In this document: positions 1 to 5,972 of the stretch, piece by piece | Numbering within the stretch: position 1 is the first letter of the stretch | How the letters are laid out: every line of letters begins with the position of its first letter | NCBI GenBank assembly: GCA_025363575.1 | Contig: JANYDM010000206.1 | Coordinates: 1 to 8,663 of the forward strand | DNA from: Betaproteobacteria bacterium | GTDB taxonomy: Bacteria; Pseudomonadota; Gammaproteobacteria; Burkholderiales; SG8-41 | DNA: 8,663 nt | Reading direction: 5' to 3' | Notes under the pieces: generated by a model | What the model was told of the DNA's origin: nothing | The model's input: only the letters and a program-made list of their open reading frames with translations | The model's database searches: none | Program-made: the position numbers and the translations under genes

Positions 1-152
1 TGGTGGCAAATACAATTGGATCTCGGGGTGTTTTAGCACTCCGCTTAAGAAATAATCGCTTATAGGCCGTTCTACGAGGCCGACATTTGCGTGCCTACTC
101 ACTTCCGATCGAAATGAATCGAATTTCAACAAACCCCTAGACCGCAATCGCC
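1..152. other. Non-coding leader region upstream of pcp
   Basis: No convincing gene is visible here. The only short reading frame near pcp is an 8-codon ATG frame at 114-140 with no sign of function. AT-richer patches include TACAAT at 11-16 and AATAAT at 51-56. Each is a fair -10 hexamer, but I see no good -35 partner at normal spacing (that of the first would lie near or beyond the window edge). No tRNA-like fold, terminator or repeat was recognised. The region presumably contains the pcp promoter, but I cannot place it. Confidence 0.5.
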
Positions 153-758
153 ATGCGCGCGCTCGTCACCGCATTCGAAGCGTTCGGCGGCGCCGGCGCG
201 AATGCGTCTTATGCGGCGATCACCCGCCTGCCCGCGCGCCTCGGCACGCTCGACATAGTCACGGCACTGCTGCCGACATCATATGCGCGCGCAGGCGCGA
301 CCCTAATCCGCGAAATCGGGCGCACGAATCCCGCGCTCGTACTATGCGTCGGCGAAGCCGGCGAGCGCCGCGAGCTCAATGTCGAGCGCATCGCAATCAA
401 CGTGCAGGACGCGCGTATCGCCGACAACGACGGTGCGCAGCCGGTCGATGCCCCGATCATCGCGGGTGCGCCAGCCGCCTACCTGGCGACATTGCCGGTG
501 CGCGCAATTCACAGTGCGCTGACCGCCGCGCACCTGCCGGCAACGCTGTCGAATAGCGCCGGCACTTTCGTGTGCAACCACGTGTTCTACACGCTGATGC
601 ACTTTGCAGCCACGGCGCCGGCAAAAATCACCGGCGGGTTTCTGCATGTGCCGGCGTGGCGCGAAAATCGGGCCGCGGACGAAGTCGAGCCAATGACGCT
701 GGACGACATCGTGCGCGGCGTTGCGACCGCGCTCGATGTAAGCGCCGCGACTCTTTAG
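153..758 (+). CDS. pcp: Pyroglutamyl peptidase I (pyrrolidone-carboxylate peptidase, family C15)
   Basis: This is a cytoplasmic cysteine peptidase that removes N-terminal pyroglutamate (5-oxoproline) from peptides. The 201-residue length matches the family (about 200-215). The N-terminus TAFEAFGG corresponds to the family's TGFEPFGG. All three catalytic residues can be placed: Glu79 in LNVERIAIN (family PERVAIN), Cys141 in SNSAGTFVCNH, and His165 in GFLHVPAW. The substrate-pocket segment DARIADNDGAQPVD, around residues 86-99, is also typical. No signal peptide is present, in keeping with a cytosolic enzyme. The ATG at 153 lacks a clear Shine-Dalgarno sequence, but it starts exactly where the family's first strand begins. 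The gene converges on the cupin gene and the two stop codons overlap (755-758). The neighbours give no obvious metabolic link; a salvage role is the family default. Confidence 0.93.
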   Translation: MRALVTAFEAFGGAGANASYAAITRLPARLGTLDIVTALLPTSYARAGATLIREIGRTNPALVLCVGEAGERRELNVERIAINVQDARIADNDGAQPVDAPIIAGAPAAYLATLPVRAIHSALTAAHLPATLSNSAGTFVCNHVFYTLMHFAATAPAKITGGFLHVPAWRENRAADEVEPMTLDDIVRGVATALDVSAATL

Positions 759-1342
759 TGTCCGTCGCTAGTTTTGAACCGCGCGCCGAGCTCCTCGTCG
801 AATGCGCCGTCGATGAGCACGTAGAGAATGCGGCAGCGCTTGTCCGAACGATTGCTCCAGGCATGGCTGGTGCCGCGTTGTATCACCACGTCGCCGGCTT
901 TCAGCGTGACGTCTTCCTCATCGAGCAGCAGCGTGAGCTCGCCTTCGAGCACCACCGCGTAGTCGATCGTTTCCGTGCGGTGCATTAACGGATGGCGGCC
1001 GCCGCGGCCGGCCATCGACGCGCCTTGATTGCCCATTGCGGCAAATACCGCGCACGATTGCTCCGCTGTCATATTGCGGATTTCCGGCGACTCGGGTTCG
1101 AGCTCCGCGATACGCAAAATCGTGCCGCGCGGGGCGGGATGCAGCGTGCGCGGGCCCAGTGTCGGATCGGCTTCGGCGGCCGTAATCGGCGCCGGCGCAT
1201 CCGGCGTTTTCCAGATGTCGCTCGAGCGATGGCCCGGACGCAGCGGATTACTTTTCACGTTCGGCGCGATGCCGTCGGACAGCACGATGGCTTTGCCGTC
1301 TTTGTCGTGGCCCGTGACCACGCGTCTGATAAATCCTGTCAT
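755..1342 (-). CDS. Small cupin-domain protein (cupin_2 type), function unknown
   Basis: The protein has 195 residues and one C-terminal beta-barrel cupin domain (about 110-178) after an N-terminal extension with the pattern VVTGHDKDGKAIVLSDG. Cupin motif 1 is seen around H117/H121 through VLEGEL (131-136). Motif 2 is DVVIQRGTSHAWSN (151-164). Candidate metal ligands are H121, E124 or D127, and H160; the textbook HxH pair of motif 1 is not present, so metal binding and catalysis are uncertain. I chose the ATG at 1342 because an AGGA (1353-1350) lies 7 nt upstream; the frame remains open to an ATG at 1378, but that start has no such site. The gene lies downstream of Bug receptor 1 on the same strand, 157 bp away, with a repeat element between them. 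Similar small cupins are common in betaproteobacterial catabolic clusters, where they are mostly uncharacterised. No reaction can be assigned. Confidence 0.85.
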   Translation of the reverse strand: MTGFIRRVVTGHDKDGKAIVLSDGIAPNVKSNPLRPGHRSSDIWKTPDAPAPITAAEADPTLGPRTLHPAPRGTILRIAELEPESPEIRNMTAEQSCAVFAAMGNQGASMAGRGGRHPLMHRTETIDYAVVLEGELTLLLDEEDVTLKAGDVVIQRGTSHAWSNRSDKRCRILYVLIDGAFDEELGARFKTSDGH

Positions 1343-1366
1343 GGTTTTTTCCTGGTTACACATAAG

Positions 1367-1394
1367 ATTAAAAAGCATTCGCCACGGAAGTCAC
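1367..1394 (-). promoter_or_regulatory. Possible sigma-70 promoter for the cupin gene
   Basis: Read on the minus strand, GTGACT (1394-1389, 4 of 6 to TTGACA) and TTTAAT (1372-1367, 5 of 6 to TATAAT) are separated by 16 bp. They would start a transcript about 18 nt before the ATG at 1342. The -35 box would sit inside the outer arm of the inverted-repeat element. This is a pattern match only, made by eye. Confidence 0.3.
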
Positions 1395-1478
1395 AGAGAA
1401 CACAGAGAAATGTTGGAGAAAATTCTCGTTAGTCGTGCTGATTTGGCTTTCCTCTGTGCGCTCTGTGTCCTCTGTGGC
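1381..1478. repeat. Inverted-repeat intergenic element, CACAGAG type
   Basis: The left arm (1381-1410) and right arm (1448-1478) are near-perfect inverse complements: 22 of the first 27 positions match. They flank a 37-nt loop. Each arm is itself built from short tandem units related to CACAGAG at roughly 9-10 nt spacing. The element fills most of the gap between Bug receptor 1 and the cupin gene. I recognise this repeat type as widespread between genes in environmental proteobacteria; it often yields spurious protein predictions rich in SSV/CVLC-like runs. No coding potential is credible. On the minus strand the distal arm is followed 8 nt later by a run of five T, so the structure could weakly terminate or protect the Bug 1 transcript; that is inference. 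Confidence 0.85.
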
Positions 1479-1499
1479 TTGCCCTGGTTTTTCTGTTGC

Positions 1500-2459
1500 T
1501 TACTCGGGCTCGATGCCCGCGATGCGCGCGGCCTCGCTCATGCGCTTGATCGAAGTCGCCACGAAGGGCGCGAATTCCGCCGGTGAGTCGCCGACCGGAT
1601 TGAGGCCGAGCTTCATAAAACGCTCCCGCACGGCGGGGTTCGCCATCGCGGCACGTACTTCGGTGGCTAGTTTCGTCAAGACATCGCGCGGAATTTTTGC
1701 CGGCGCGAACATGCCATGCCAGCTTGCGTCGAGTTGCGTCGGCGGCACGCCCGCTTCGGCGAGCGTCGGCACATCCGGCAGAAACGATGCGCGGGCCGGC
1801 GCGTCGTAACCCAGCGCGCGTATCTTGCCCGCCTTGATCTGCGGCAGACCCAGCGTAGGCGTCACGAACATGACCTGCACTTCGCCCGCCATCAGCGCGG
1901 TGATCGCCGCGCCCGCGCCTTTATATGGAATGTGCACCATGCTGGTGCCGGCGCGCGCGTTGAACAATGCGCTCGCCAGATGAACCGTATTGCCGATGCC
2001 CGGCGAGCCGTATGATATTTTGGCTTCGGGTTTTTTCGCGAGCGCTACAAGCTCGCGCGCGTTCTGCACCGGCACGCCCGGATAGACGACGAGGATGTGC
2101 CCGTCGGAGGAGCACAGATGCGACACCGGCGTGAAGTCGCTTACTGCATCGAACGGCAGCTTCTTGTAGATGGCAGGATTGACCGCGAACGAAGCAGACG
2201 TCACAAGCAGCGTGTAGCCGTCAGGTGCGGCTTTCGCGACGATATCAGCGCCTATGATGCCGTTGGCGCCGGCACGATTGTCGACGACGAATTGCCGGCC
2301 GGTCTGCGCTGTCAGTTGCGCTGCGACGATGCGCGCCGTCGTGTCGGGCCCGCCCGCGCCGAAGCCGACGACGATGCGCACGGGATGCGCGGGATAGCCC
2401 TGAGCCGGGCACTCTATGCACGCGATGGCTGCGCATACAATCAGAAAATATTTTGACAC
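1500..2459 (-). CDS. Bug/TctC-family periplasmic solute-binding receptor (Bug 1)
   Basis: This is an extracytoplasmic receptor of the tripartite tricarboxylate transporter (Bug/TctC) family; members bind small carboxylates or related ligands in the periplasm. It has 319 residues, the normal length. Residues 1-19 form a signal peptide (short positive start, hydrophobic core, likely cleavage after CPA at 17-19). Family signatures appear in order: [18 protein letters not shown] (22-39, with the conserved D39), [13 protein letters not shown] (58-70), AAPDGYTLL (77-85), [12 protein letters not shown] (101-112), [19 protein letters not shown] (175-193) and [10 protein letters not shown] (228-237). 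In the first motif the usual proline of the PxxxGG loop is G32. The start is GTG at 2459: it is the only suitable in-frame start before a stop at 2498-2496, and a candidate promoter lies just upstream. No TctA/TctB membrane genes are nearby, so the ligand and transporter partner are unknown. Confidence 0.93.
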   Translation of the reverse strand: MSKYFLIVCAAIACIECPAQGYPAHPVRIVVGFGAGGPDTTARIVAAQLTAQTGRQFVVDNRAGANGIIGADIVAKAAPDGYTLLVTSASFAVNPAIYKKLPFDAVSDFTPVSHLCSSDGHILVVYPGVPVQNARELVALAKKPEAKISYGSPGIGNTVHLASALFNARAGTSMVHIPYKGAGAAITALMAGEVQVMFVTPTLGLPQIKAGKIRALGYDAPARASFLPDVPTLAEAGVPPTQLDASWHGMFAPAKIPRDVLTKLATEVRAAMANPAVRERFMKLGLNPVGDSPAEFAPFVATSIKRMSEAARIAGIEPE

Positions 2460-2460
2460 G

Positions 2461-2470
2461 GGAAATTTCC
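2461..2470. repeat. 10-bp perfect palindrome next to the Bug 1 start codon
   Basis: GGAAATTTCC is its own inverse complement and sits one base upstream of the GTG start of Bug receptor 1, inside the predicted 5' leader. It could be an operator half-turn or simply chance; 10-bp palindromes are not rare at this scale. Confidence 0.35.
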
Positions 2471-2488
2471 GGTGGCGATGCGTCGCGC

Positions 2489-2518
2489 AGTATAGTCAGG
2501 CCGCCTGCCGGCGGGCAA
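2489..2518 (-). promoter_or_regulatory. Candidate sigma-70 promoter for Bug receptor 1
   Basis: On the minus strand TTGCCC (2518-2513, 4 of 6 to TTGACA) is followed after 18 bp by TATACT (2494-2489, 5 of 6 to TATAAT). Transcription would begin near 2482, leaving a leader of about 23 nt before the GTG at 2459. The spacer contains a GC-rich near-palindrome, CCTGCCGGCGGG (2504-2515 on the + strand, one mismatched pair), which could be a protein site. The gap is only 123 bp and serves two divergent genes, which supports a promoter being here. Confidence 0.5.
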
Positions 2519-2547
2519 GCTGTGCAATGGCCGTTCGCAGCCGCGGT

Positions 2548-2553
2548 TATAAT
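2548..2553 (+). promoter_or_regulatory. Consensus -10 box for the Bug 2 / monooxygenase operon
   Basis: A perfect TATAAT lies 29 bp before the ATG of Bug receptor 2, in an otherwise very GC-rich stretch. The expected -35 region (about 2525-2530, CAATGG) is poor, which would suit an activator-dependent promoter. The start of transcription would be near 2560, giving a short leader of about 23 nt without a recognisable Shine-Dalgarno sequence. Confidence 0.45.
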
Positions 2554-2582
2554 TCGATCCTTTTCCGCGCCGCTGTCACTCC

Positions 2583-3566
2583 ATGCTGGTTCCGCCCGAC
2601 CGTCTGCGCATCGCCGCTGCCTATGCGTGCATCTGCGCCGTCTCGATCGCGAACGCGCAGAAACCCGGCGCTGCCCGCGATTTTCCGGCAAAGCCCGTGC
2701 GCATCATCGTGCCCTATCCGCCGGGCGGACTTGGCGACATATTTCCACGCGCGCTGGGCAACGGGCTTGCGGTGCTGTACGGCCAGCCGGTCATCATCGA
2801 CAACCGCCCGGGCGCCAGCCAGATAATAGGCGCGCAGCTCGCGGCGAAAGCGGCGCCCGACGGCTACACGCTTTTTTTCGGCAGCGTGACCAGCCTCGCC
2901 ATCAATGTGAGCGCGCAGAAAAATCTGCCTTACGATCCTCTGCGCGATTTCACGCCGGTGACATTCTGCTTTTCCACACCGCTGTACCTGGTCGTCACCC
3001 AGGCGCTGCCGGCAGCCTCGGTCAAGGAACTCATCGCGCTTGCGAAAGCCAGGCCCGGCGGCCTCACGTTTGCTTCGGGCGGCGCGGGCTCATCGACGCA
3101 TCTCGCCGCGGAATTGTTTCGCTCGCTCGCCGGCGTGAATCTCGTGCACGTGCCGTACAAAGGTTCGGCGCCGGCCATGACGGACGTGATGGCGGGCCAC
3201 GTCGACTTCATGTTCGAGGGCGGCGGCATCAACTACATACGCGACGGCAAAGTGCGCGGCCTCGCTGTCACGAGCGCAAAGCGCACCGTGAACGCGCCCG
3301 GCATGCCGACGATGCAGGAAGCGGGCGTGGCCGGCTACGAAGCGGCAATCTGGTTCGGTATCGTTGCGCCCGCTGTGACGCCGCGCGCCGCCATTTCGCG
3401 GCTCTCAACGGACATCGGCAAAACGCTCAATCAGCCGCAGTTTCGCGAGCGCCTGCCCGCGCTCGACATCGCGCCCGGCACGCCGGAAGCGTTCGGTGCG
3501 TACATCGCGGCTGAAATTCCAAAATGGCGCAAAGTGATCGAGACGGCGAACATCACGATCGAATGA
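2583..3566 (+). CDS. Bug/TctC-family periplasmic solute-binding receptor (Bug 2)
   Basis: This is a second receptor of the Bug family, 327 residues. The signal peptide runs from residue 1 to about 25 (arginines near the start, hydrophobic AAAYACICAVSI, cleavage after ANA). Signatures in order: FPAKPVRIIVPYPPGGLGD (34-52, D52 conserved), IIDNRPGASQIIGA (71-84), [11 protein letters not shown] (90-100), LPYDPLRDFTPV (115-126), HVPYKGSAPAMTDVMAGHV (189-207) and PTMQEAGVAGYEAAIWFGI (242-260). Position 79-80 is SQ where many Bugs have NG, and the segment FEGGGINYIRDGK (211-223) is glycine-rich; both may affect ligand choice. The ATG at 2583 is the first start after an in-frame stop at 2550-2552. 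The gene ends in an ATGA overlap with the following flavin monooxygenase, so the two are almost certainly co-translated and the receptor probably delivers that enzyme's substrate or a precursor. This pairing is inference. Confidence 0.94.
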   Translation: MLVPPDRLRIAAAYACICAVSIANAQKPGAARDFPAKPVRIIVPYPPGGLGDIFPRALGNGLAVLYGQPVIIDNRPGASQIIGAQLAAKAAPDGYTLFFGSVTSLAINVSAQKNLPYDPLRDFTPVTFCFSTPLYLVVTQALPAASVKELIALAKARPGGLTFASGGAGSSTHLAAELFRSLAGVNLVHVPYKGSAPAMTDVMAGHVDFMFEGGGINYIRDGKVRGLAVTSAKRTVNAPGMPTMQEAGVAGYEAAIWFGIVAPAVTPRAAISRLSTDIGKTLNQPQFRERLPALDIAPGTPEAFGAYIAAEIPKWRKVIETANITIE

Positions 3567-4744
3567 ATACAGCAGTTCACCCATCCGCCGGCAGCGTGAA
3601 AACAAAGCCACTGTCCATCGCGATCATCGGCGCCGGTATCGGCGGTCTTGCCGCCGCGACGCTGCTCGCCCGGAGCGGCCACCGTGTGCGCGTGTTCGAG
3701 CAGGCCACGCGTTTCGCGCGCGTGGGCGCCGGCATTCAGATGACGCCGAACGCGATGAAAGTGCTGCGCGGTCTCGGCCTCGAAGCCGCCTTGCGCGCCA
3801 CCGCGTTTCAGTCGCCGGCGGGCGTGAGCCGCGAATGGGACACCGGCACAGTTACCAACGAATTGCGCATGGGCGATGAAATAGAGACGCGTTTCGGTGC
3901 GCCTTATCTTTTCCTGCACCGCGCCGACCTGCATTCGGCAATCCAGTCTGTGGTGCCGGCCGGCGTCGTGGCGCTGAATCGCAAGCTGACCGGGATCGAG
4001 CAGAATGTGCACGCCGCCACCCTCGTTTTTGCCGACGGAACGCGCGAGCAGGCTGACGCGGTGATCGCCGCGGATGGCGTGCATTCGACCGTGCGTACCG
4101 CCATGCTGGGACCCGAACAGCCGCGCTTTACCGGGCGCGTCGCCTATCGCACGACTTTTCCCGCGGCGCTGATGGGCAGCGAACGCATCACGCCCGTGCG
4201 CACCAAGTGGTGGGGCCCGGACCGCCACATGGTCGTGTACTACGTGACGCGCAGTCAGGACGAGATTTATTTCGTGACCAGCCAGCCGGAAGCCGTCGAA
4301 TGGATGACGCCCGAATCGTGGTCGGCCAAAGGCGACCTGCGGGCCCTGCGGGAAGCGTATGCCGGCTTTCATCCGGAAGTGCAGGCGATATTGCGCGCGT
4401 GCCCCGACGTGCATAAGTGGGCGCTGCTCGAGCGCGATCCGCTGCCGCGCTGGACCGATGGCCGCGTGACGCTGCTGGGCGATGCCTGCCATCCGATGAC
4501 GCCGTACATGGCGCAGGGCGCGGCATCCGCGCTCGAAGATGCCGCGGTGCTATCGCGCTGCCTCGCCGGCGTCGCTACCGATAACGTCGCGCACGCCCTG
4601 CGCCGCTTCGAAGCGACGCGCAAGCCGCGCACTTCGGAAATCCAGGGCTCATCGCGCACGAATACCTGGATGCGCAAGGAAACCGATCCGACATGGGTCT
4701 ATGGCTACGATGCATGGACGACACCGCTCGCGAACGTCGACTGA
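3563..4744 (+). CDS. Class A FAD-dependent aromatic monooxygenase, NicC/salicylate hydroxylase-like
   Basis: This is a single-component flavoprotein hydroxylase (393 residues; family about 380-400), expected to use NAD(P)H and O2 to hydroxylate an aromatic or heteroaromatic acid in the cytoplasm. Visible motifs are the FAD Rossmann loop GAGIGG (23-28) with the ribose-binding acid E46, the DG motif AADGVHSTVR (169-178), and the GD motif LLGDACHPM (304-312) followed by MAQGA (316-320). The segments KWWGPDRHMVVYY (215-227), NTW (367-369) and DPTWVYGYD (375-383) closely recall 6-hydroxynicotinate 3-monooxygenase (NicC). By alignment from memory, the NicC active-site His211, Tyr215 and His302 are kept (H222, Y226, H310), but His47 is Q59 and Cys202 is R213, so the substrate probably differs. 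I start at ATG 3563, which overlaps the TGA of Bug 2; the frame extends 13 codons further upstream inside that gene. Alternatives are salicylate or hydroxybenzoate hydroxylase types. Confidence 0.88.
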   Translation: MNTAVHPSAGSVKTKPLSIAIIGAGIGGLAAATLLARSGHRVRVFEQATRFARVGAGIQMTPNAMKVLRGLGLEAALRATAFQSPAGVSREWDTGTVTNELRMGDEIETRFGAPYLFLHRADLHSAIQSVVPAGVVALNRKLTGIEQNVHAATLVFADGTREQADAVIAADGVHSTVRTAMLGPEQPRFTGRVAYRTTFPAALMGSERITPVRTKWWGPDRHMVVYYVTRSQDEIYFVTSQPEAVEWMTPESWSAKGDLRALREAYAGFHPEVQAILRACPDVHKWALLERDPLPRWTDGRVTLLGDACHPMTPYMAQGAASALEDAAVLSRCLAGVATDNVAHALRRFEATRKPRTSEIQGSSRTNTWMRKETDPTWVYGYDAWTTPLANVD

Positions 4745-4796
4745 TAAAAGCGATATGATGCGTGGCGTTTTTAGAACAATCTCGAAAACAATTTGG

Positions 4797-4902
4797 AACC
4801 GCCGATGAACGCGGATGAACGCAGATACGCTCGAGTCACTTGTGGTTGGTTCGGGGCAAGGTCTGGAATTATATCGGCGTTGATCGGCGTTTATCGGCGG
4901 TT
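4797..4902. repeat. Inverted-repeat intergenic element, AACGCCGAT type
   Basis: The left arm (4797-4827) and right arm (4872-4902), each 31 nt, match as inverse complements at 27 of 31 positions, with a 44-nt loop. Each arm is about three tandem 10-nt units related to AACGCCGATN. The element occupies half of the 214-bp gap between the flavin monooxygenase and the PanE-family gene. I recognise the unit as a recurrent intergenic repeat in environmental proteobacteria; translated, it gives spurious peptides such as SAFIRVHRRF. It has the same plan as the element at 1381-1478 but an unrelated unit sequence. The potential hairpin could separate the two transcripts, but I see no T-tract typical of an intrinsic terminator. 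Confidence 0.85.
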
Positions 4903-4958
4903 GCTTGTGGGGTAGTTGTTTTTGAGATGGATTCCACATTATTCACCCGGGAGATTTC

Positions 4959-5936
4959 ATGAAGGTTTGCATATTCGGCGCCGGCGCCGTGGGCGGGCAT
5001 ATCGCAACGCGGCTGCTCGCAGCGAAGGCGGACGAAATTTCAGTGGTCGCGCGCGGCCCGCAATTGCAGGCGATCCGCACGCGCGGTCTCACGCTGCGCA
5101 CGGGCGGCAAGGAAATACACGCCAAACCTGCGCTTGCCACCGACGACCCTTCTACACTGCCGCCGCAGGATATCGTCGCCGTCGGCATCAAGGCGACCGG
5201 CGCGCTGCCCGCCGCCGCGGCCGCGGTAGGCCAACTGCTTGCGCCCGACGGCTGCGCGATTTTCATGATTAACGGCATCCCGTGGTGGTGGCGCCACGGC
5301 ATCAAAGGCGAAACCGGCACGCTGCCCCTGCTCGACCCGCAAAGCGCGCTGTGGAACCACGTGAAGCCGGAGCGCACGCTCGGCTGCGTCGTGCATATGC
5401 CGAACGAAGTCGTGGAGCCCGGCGTGATCGTGCATACAGGACCCGACCACCTGGTGCTCGGCGAACCGGACAACTCGAGCAGCGCGCGGCTCAAGGCAGT
5501 GACTGACATGTTCACGCGCGCCGGCATCGAGATAAAAGTTTCGAACGACATCCGCCGCGACGTATGGCAGAAGCTCGCGCTCAACGCATCAGGCAACACG
5601 CTGGCCGCGCTGACGCGCATCGACCTCGGCGGTCTCGGCACCGACCCGGGCTTATGCGAGCTGTCGATCAAAGTCATGCGCGAAGCGATTGCCGTCGCCG
5701 CCAAACAGGGCTGGGACCTTACGGCCGAAATGGACGTCGAAAAACTCGCGCGCCGCGGCAAGCCGGGCCAGCGCCCGTCAATGCTGCAGGACGTGACCGC
5801 CGGCCGCGCGATCGAAGCTGACGCATTGCTCGGCCAGATCCAGGCGTTCGCGCGCGAATTAAAAGTGCCGGTGCCGGCGATCGACGTTATCGTCCCGCTT
5901 TTGCGCGGTCTTGATAAGTCGATACGCGGCGCCTGA
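4959..5936 (+). CDS. Ketopantoate reductase-family oxidoreductase (PanE/ApbA-like)
   Basis: This is an NAD(P)H-dependent reductase of 2-oxo acids; the family type enzyme reduces 2-dehydropantoate to pantoate in CoA synthesis. The 325-residue chain begins with the nucleotide-binding loop FGAGAVGG (6-13). Residues equivalent to the E. coli PanE active site can be placed: K78 in GIKATG, N105 in MINGIP, K205 and N209/N213 in WQKLALNASGNTL, S274 in SMLQD and E286 in RAIEADAL. The catalytic set therefore looks intact. The segment NGIPWWW (105-111) replaces the NGMG of classical PanE and is shared, as far as I recall, by betaproteobacterial paralogues in catabolic clusters. The start is secure: GGGAG at 4949-4953 lies 5 nt before the ATG. 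Because no pan genes are nearby and the neighbours are catabolic, I infer that it acts on another 2-oxo acid; a true PanE cannot be excluded. Confidence 0.88.
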   Translation: MKVCIFGAGAVGGHIATRLLAAKADEISVVARGPQLQAIRTRGLTLRTGGKEIHAKPALATDDPSTLPPQDIVAVGIKATGALPAAAAAVGQLLAPDGCAIFMINGIPWWWRHGIKGETGTLPLLDPQSALWNHVKPERTLGCVVHMPNEVVEPGVIVHTGPDHLVLGEPDNSSSARLKAVTDMFTRAGIEIKVSNDIRRDVWQKLALNASGNTLAALTRIDLGGLGTDPGLCELSIKVMREAIAVAAKQGWDLTAEMDVEKLARRGKPGQRPSMLQDVTAGRAIEADALLGQIQAFARELKVPVPAIDVIVPLLRGLDKSIRGA

Positions 5937-5972
5937 TCTCTGTAGGACCGTTTGCAGGACCGGGGCACGGCA

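Noticed and set aside
100..109. The 10-mer CACTTCCGAT repeated at 6028-6037, near the start of pcp and of the amidase
   Set aside because: Ten-base matches are expected by chance in a window of this size, and the flanking bases do not align.
1..152. A possible tRNA or small RNA at the left edge
   Set aside because: I could not find a cloverleaf, a T-loop sequence or a convincing hairpin followed by a T-run.
1381..1478. The possibility that the direct repeats are a CRISPR array
   Set aside because: Units are only about 9-10 nt, contiguous rather than separated by unique spacers, and arranged as two inverted arms.
1029..1586. Plus-strand frames running through the CACAGAG element with Cys/Leu-rich stretches
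   Set aside because: The ALCVLCGL-type stretch is translated repeat, and the rest is antisense to the cupin and Bug 1 genes.
2453..3514. A 353-codon plus-strand frame overlapping Bug receptor 2
   Set aside because: It is an out-of-frame, arginine-rich shadow of a clear Bug receptor gene, and its first part overlaps the divergent promoter region.
3524..3562. A 13-codon upstream extension of the monooxygenase
   Set aside because: It would lie wholly inside the Bug 2 coding region, and the ATG at 3563 forms a standard ATGA coupling overlap.
3431..4492. A 353-codon minus-strand frame opposite the monooxygenase gene
   Set aside because: The composition is typical of antisense shadow translation (His/Arg/Gly-rich) and no motif is seen; the opposite strand has clear flavoprotein motifs.
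4649..4939. A 96-codon minus-strand frame across the intergenic element
   Set aside because: Its SAFIRVHRRF-like content is the translated repeat itself, a known source of spurious protein predictions.
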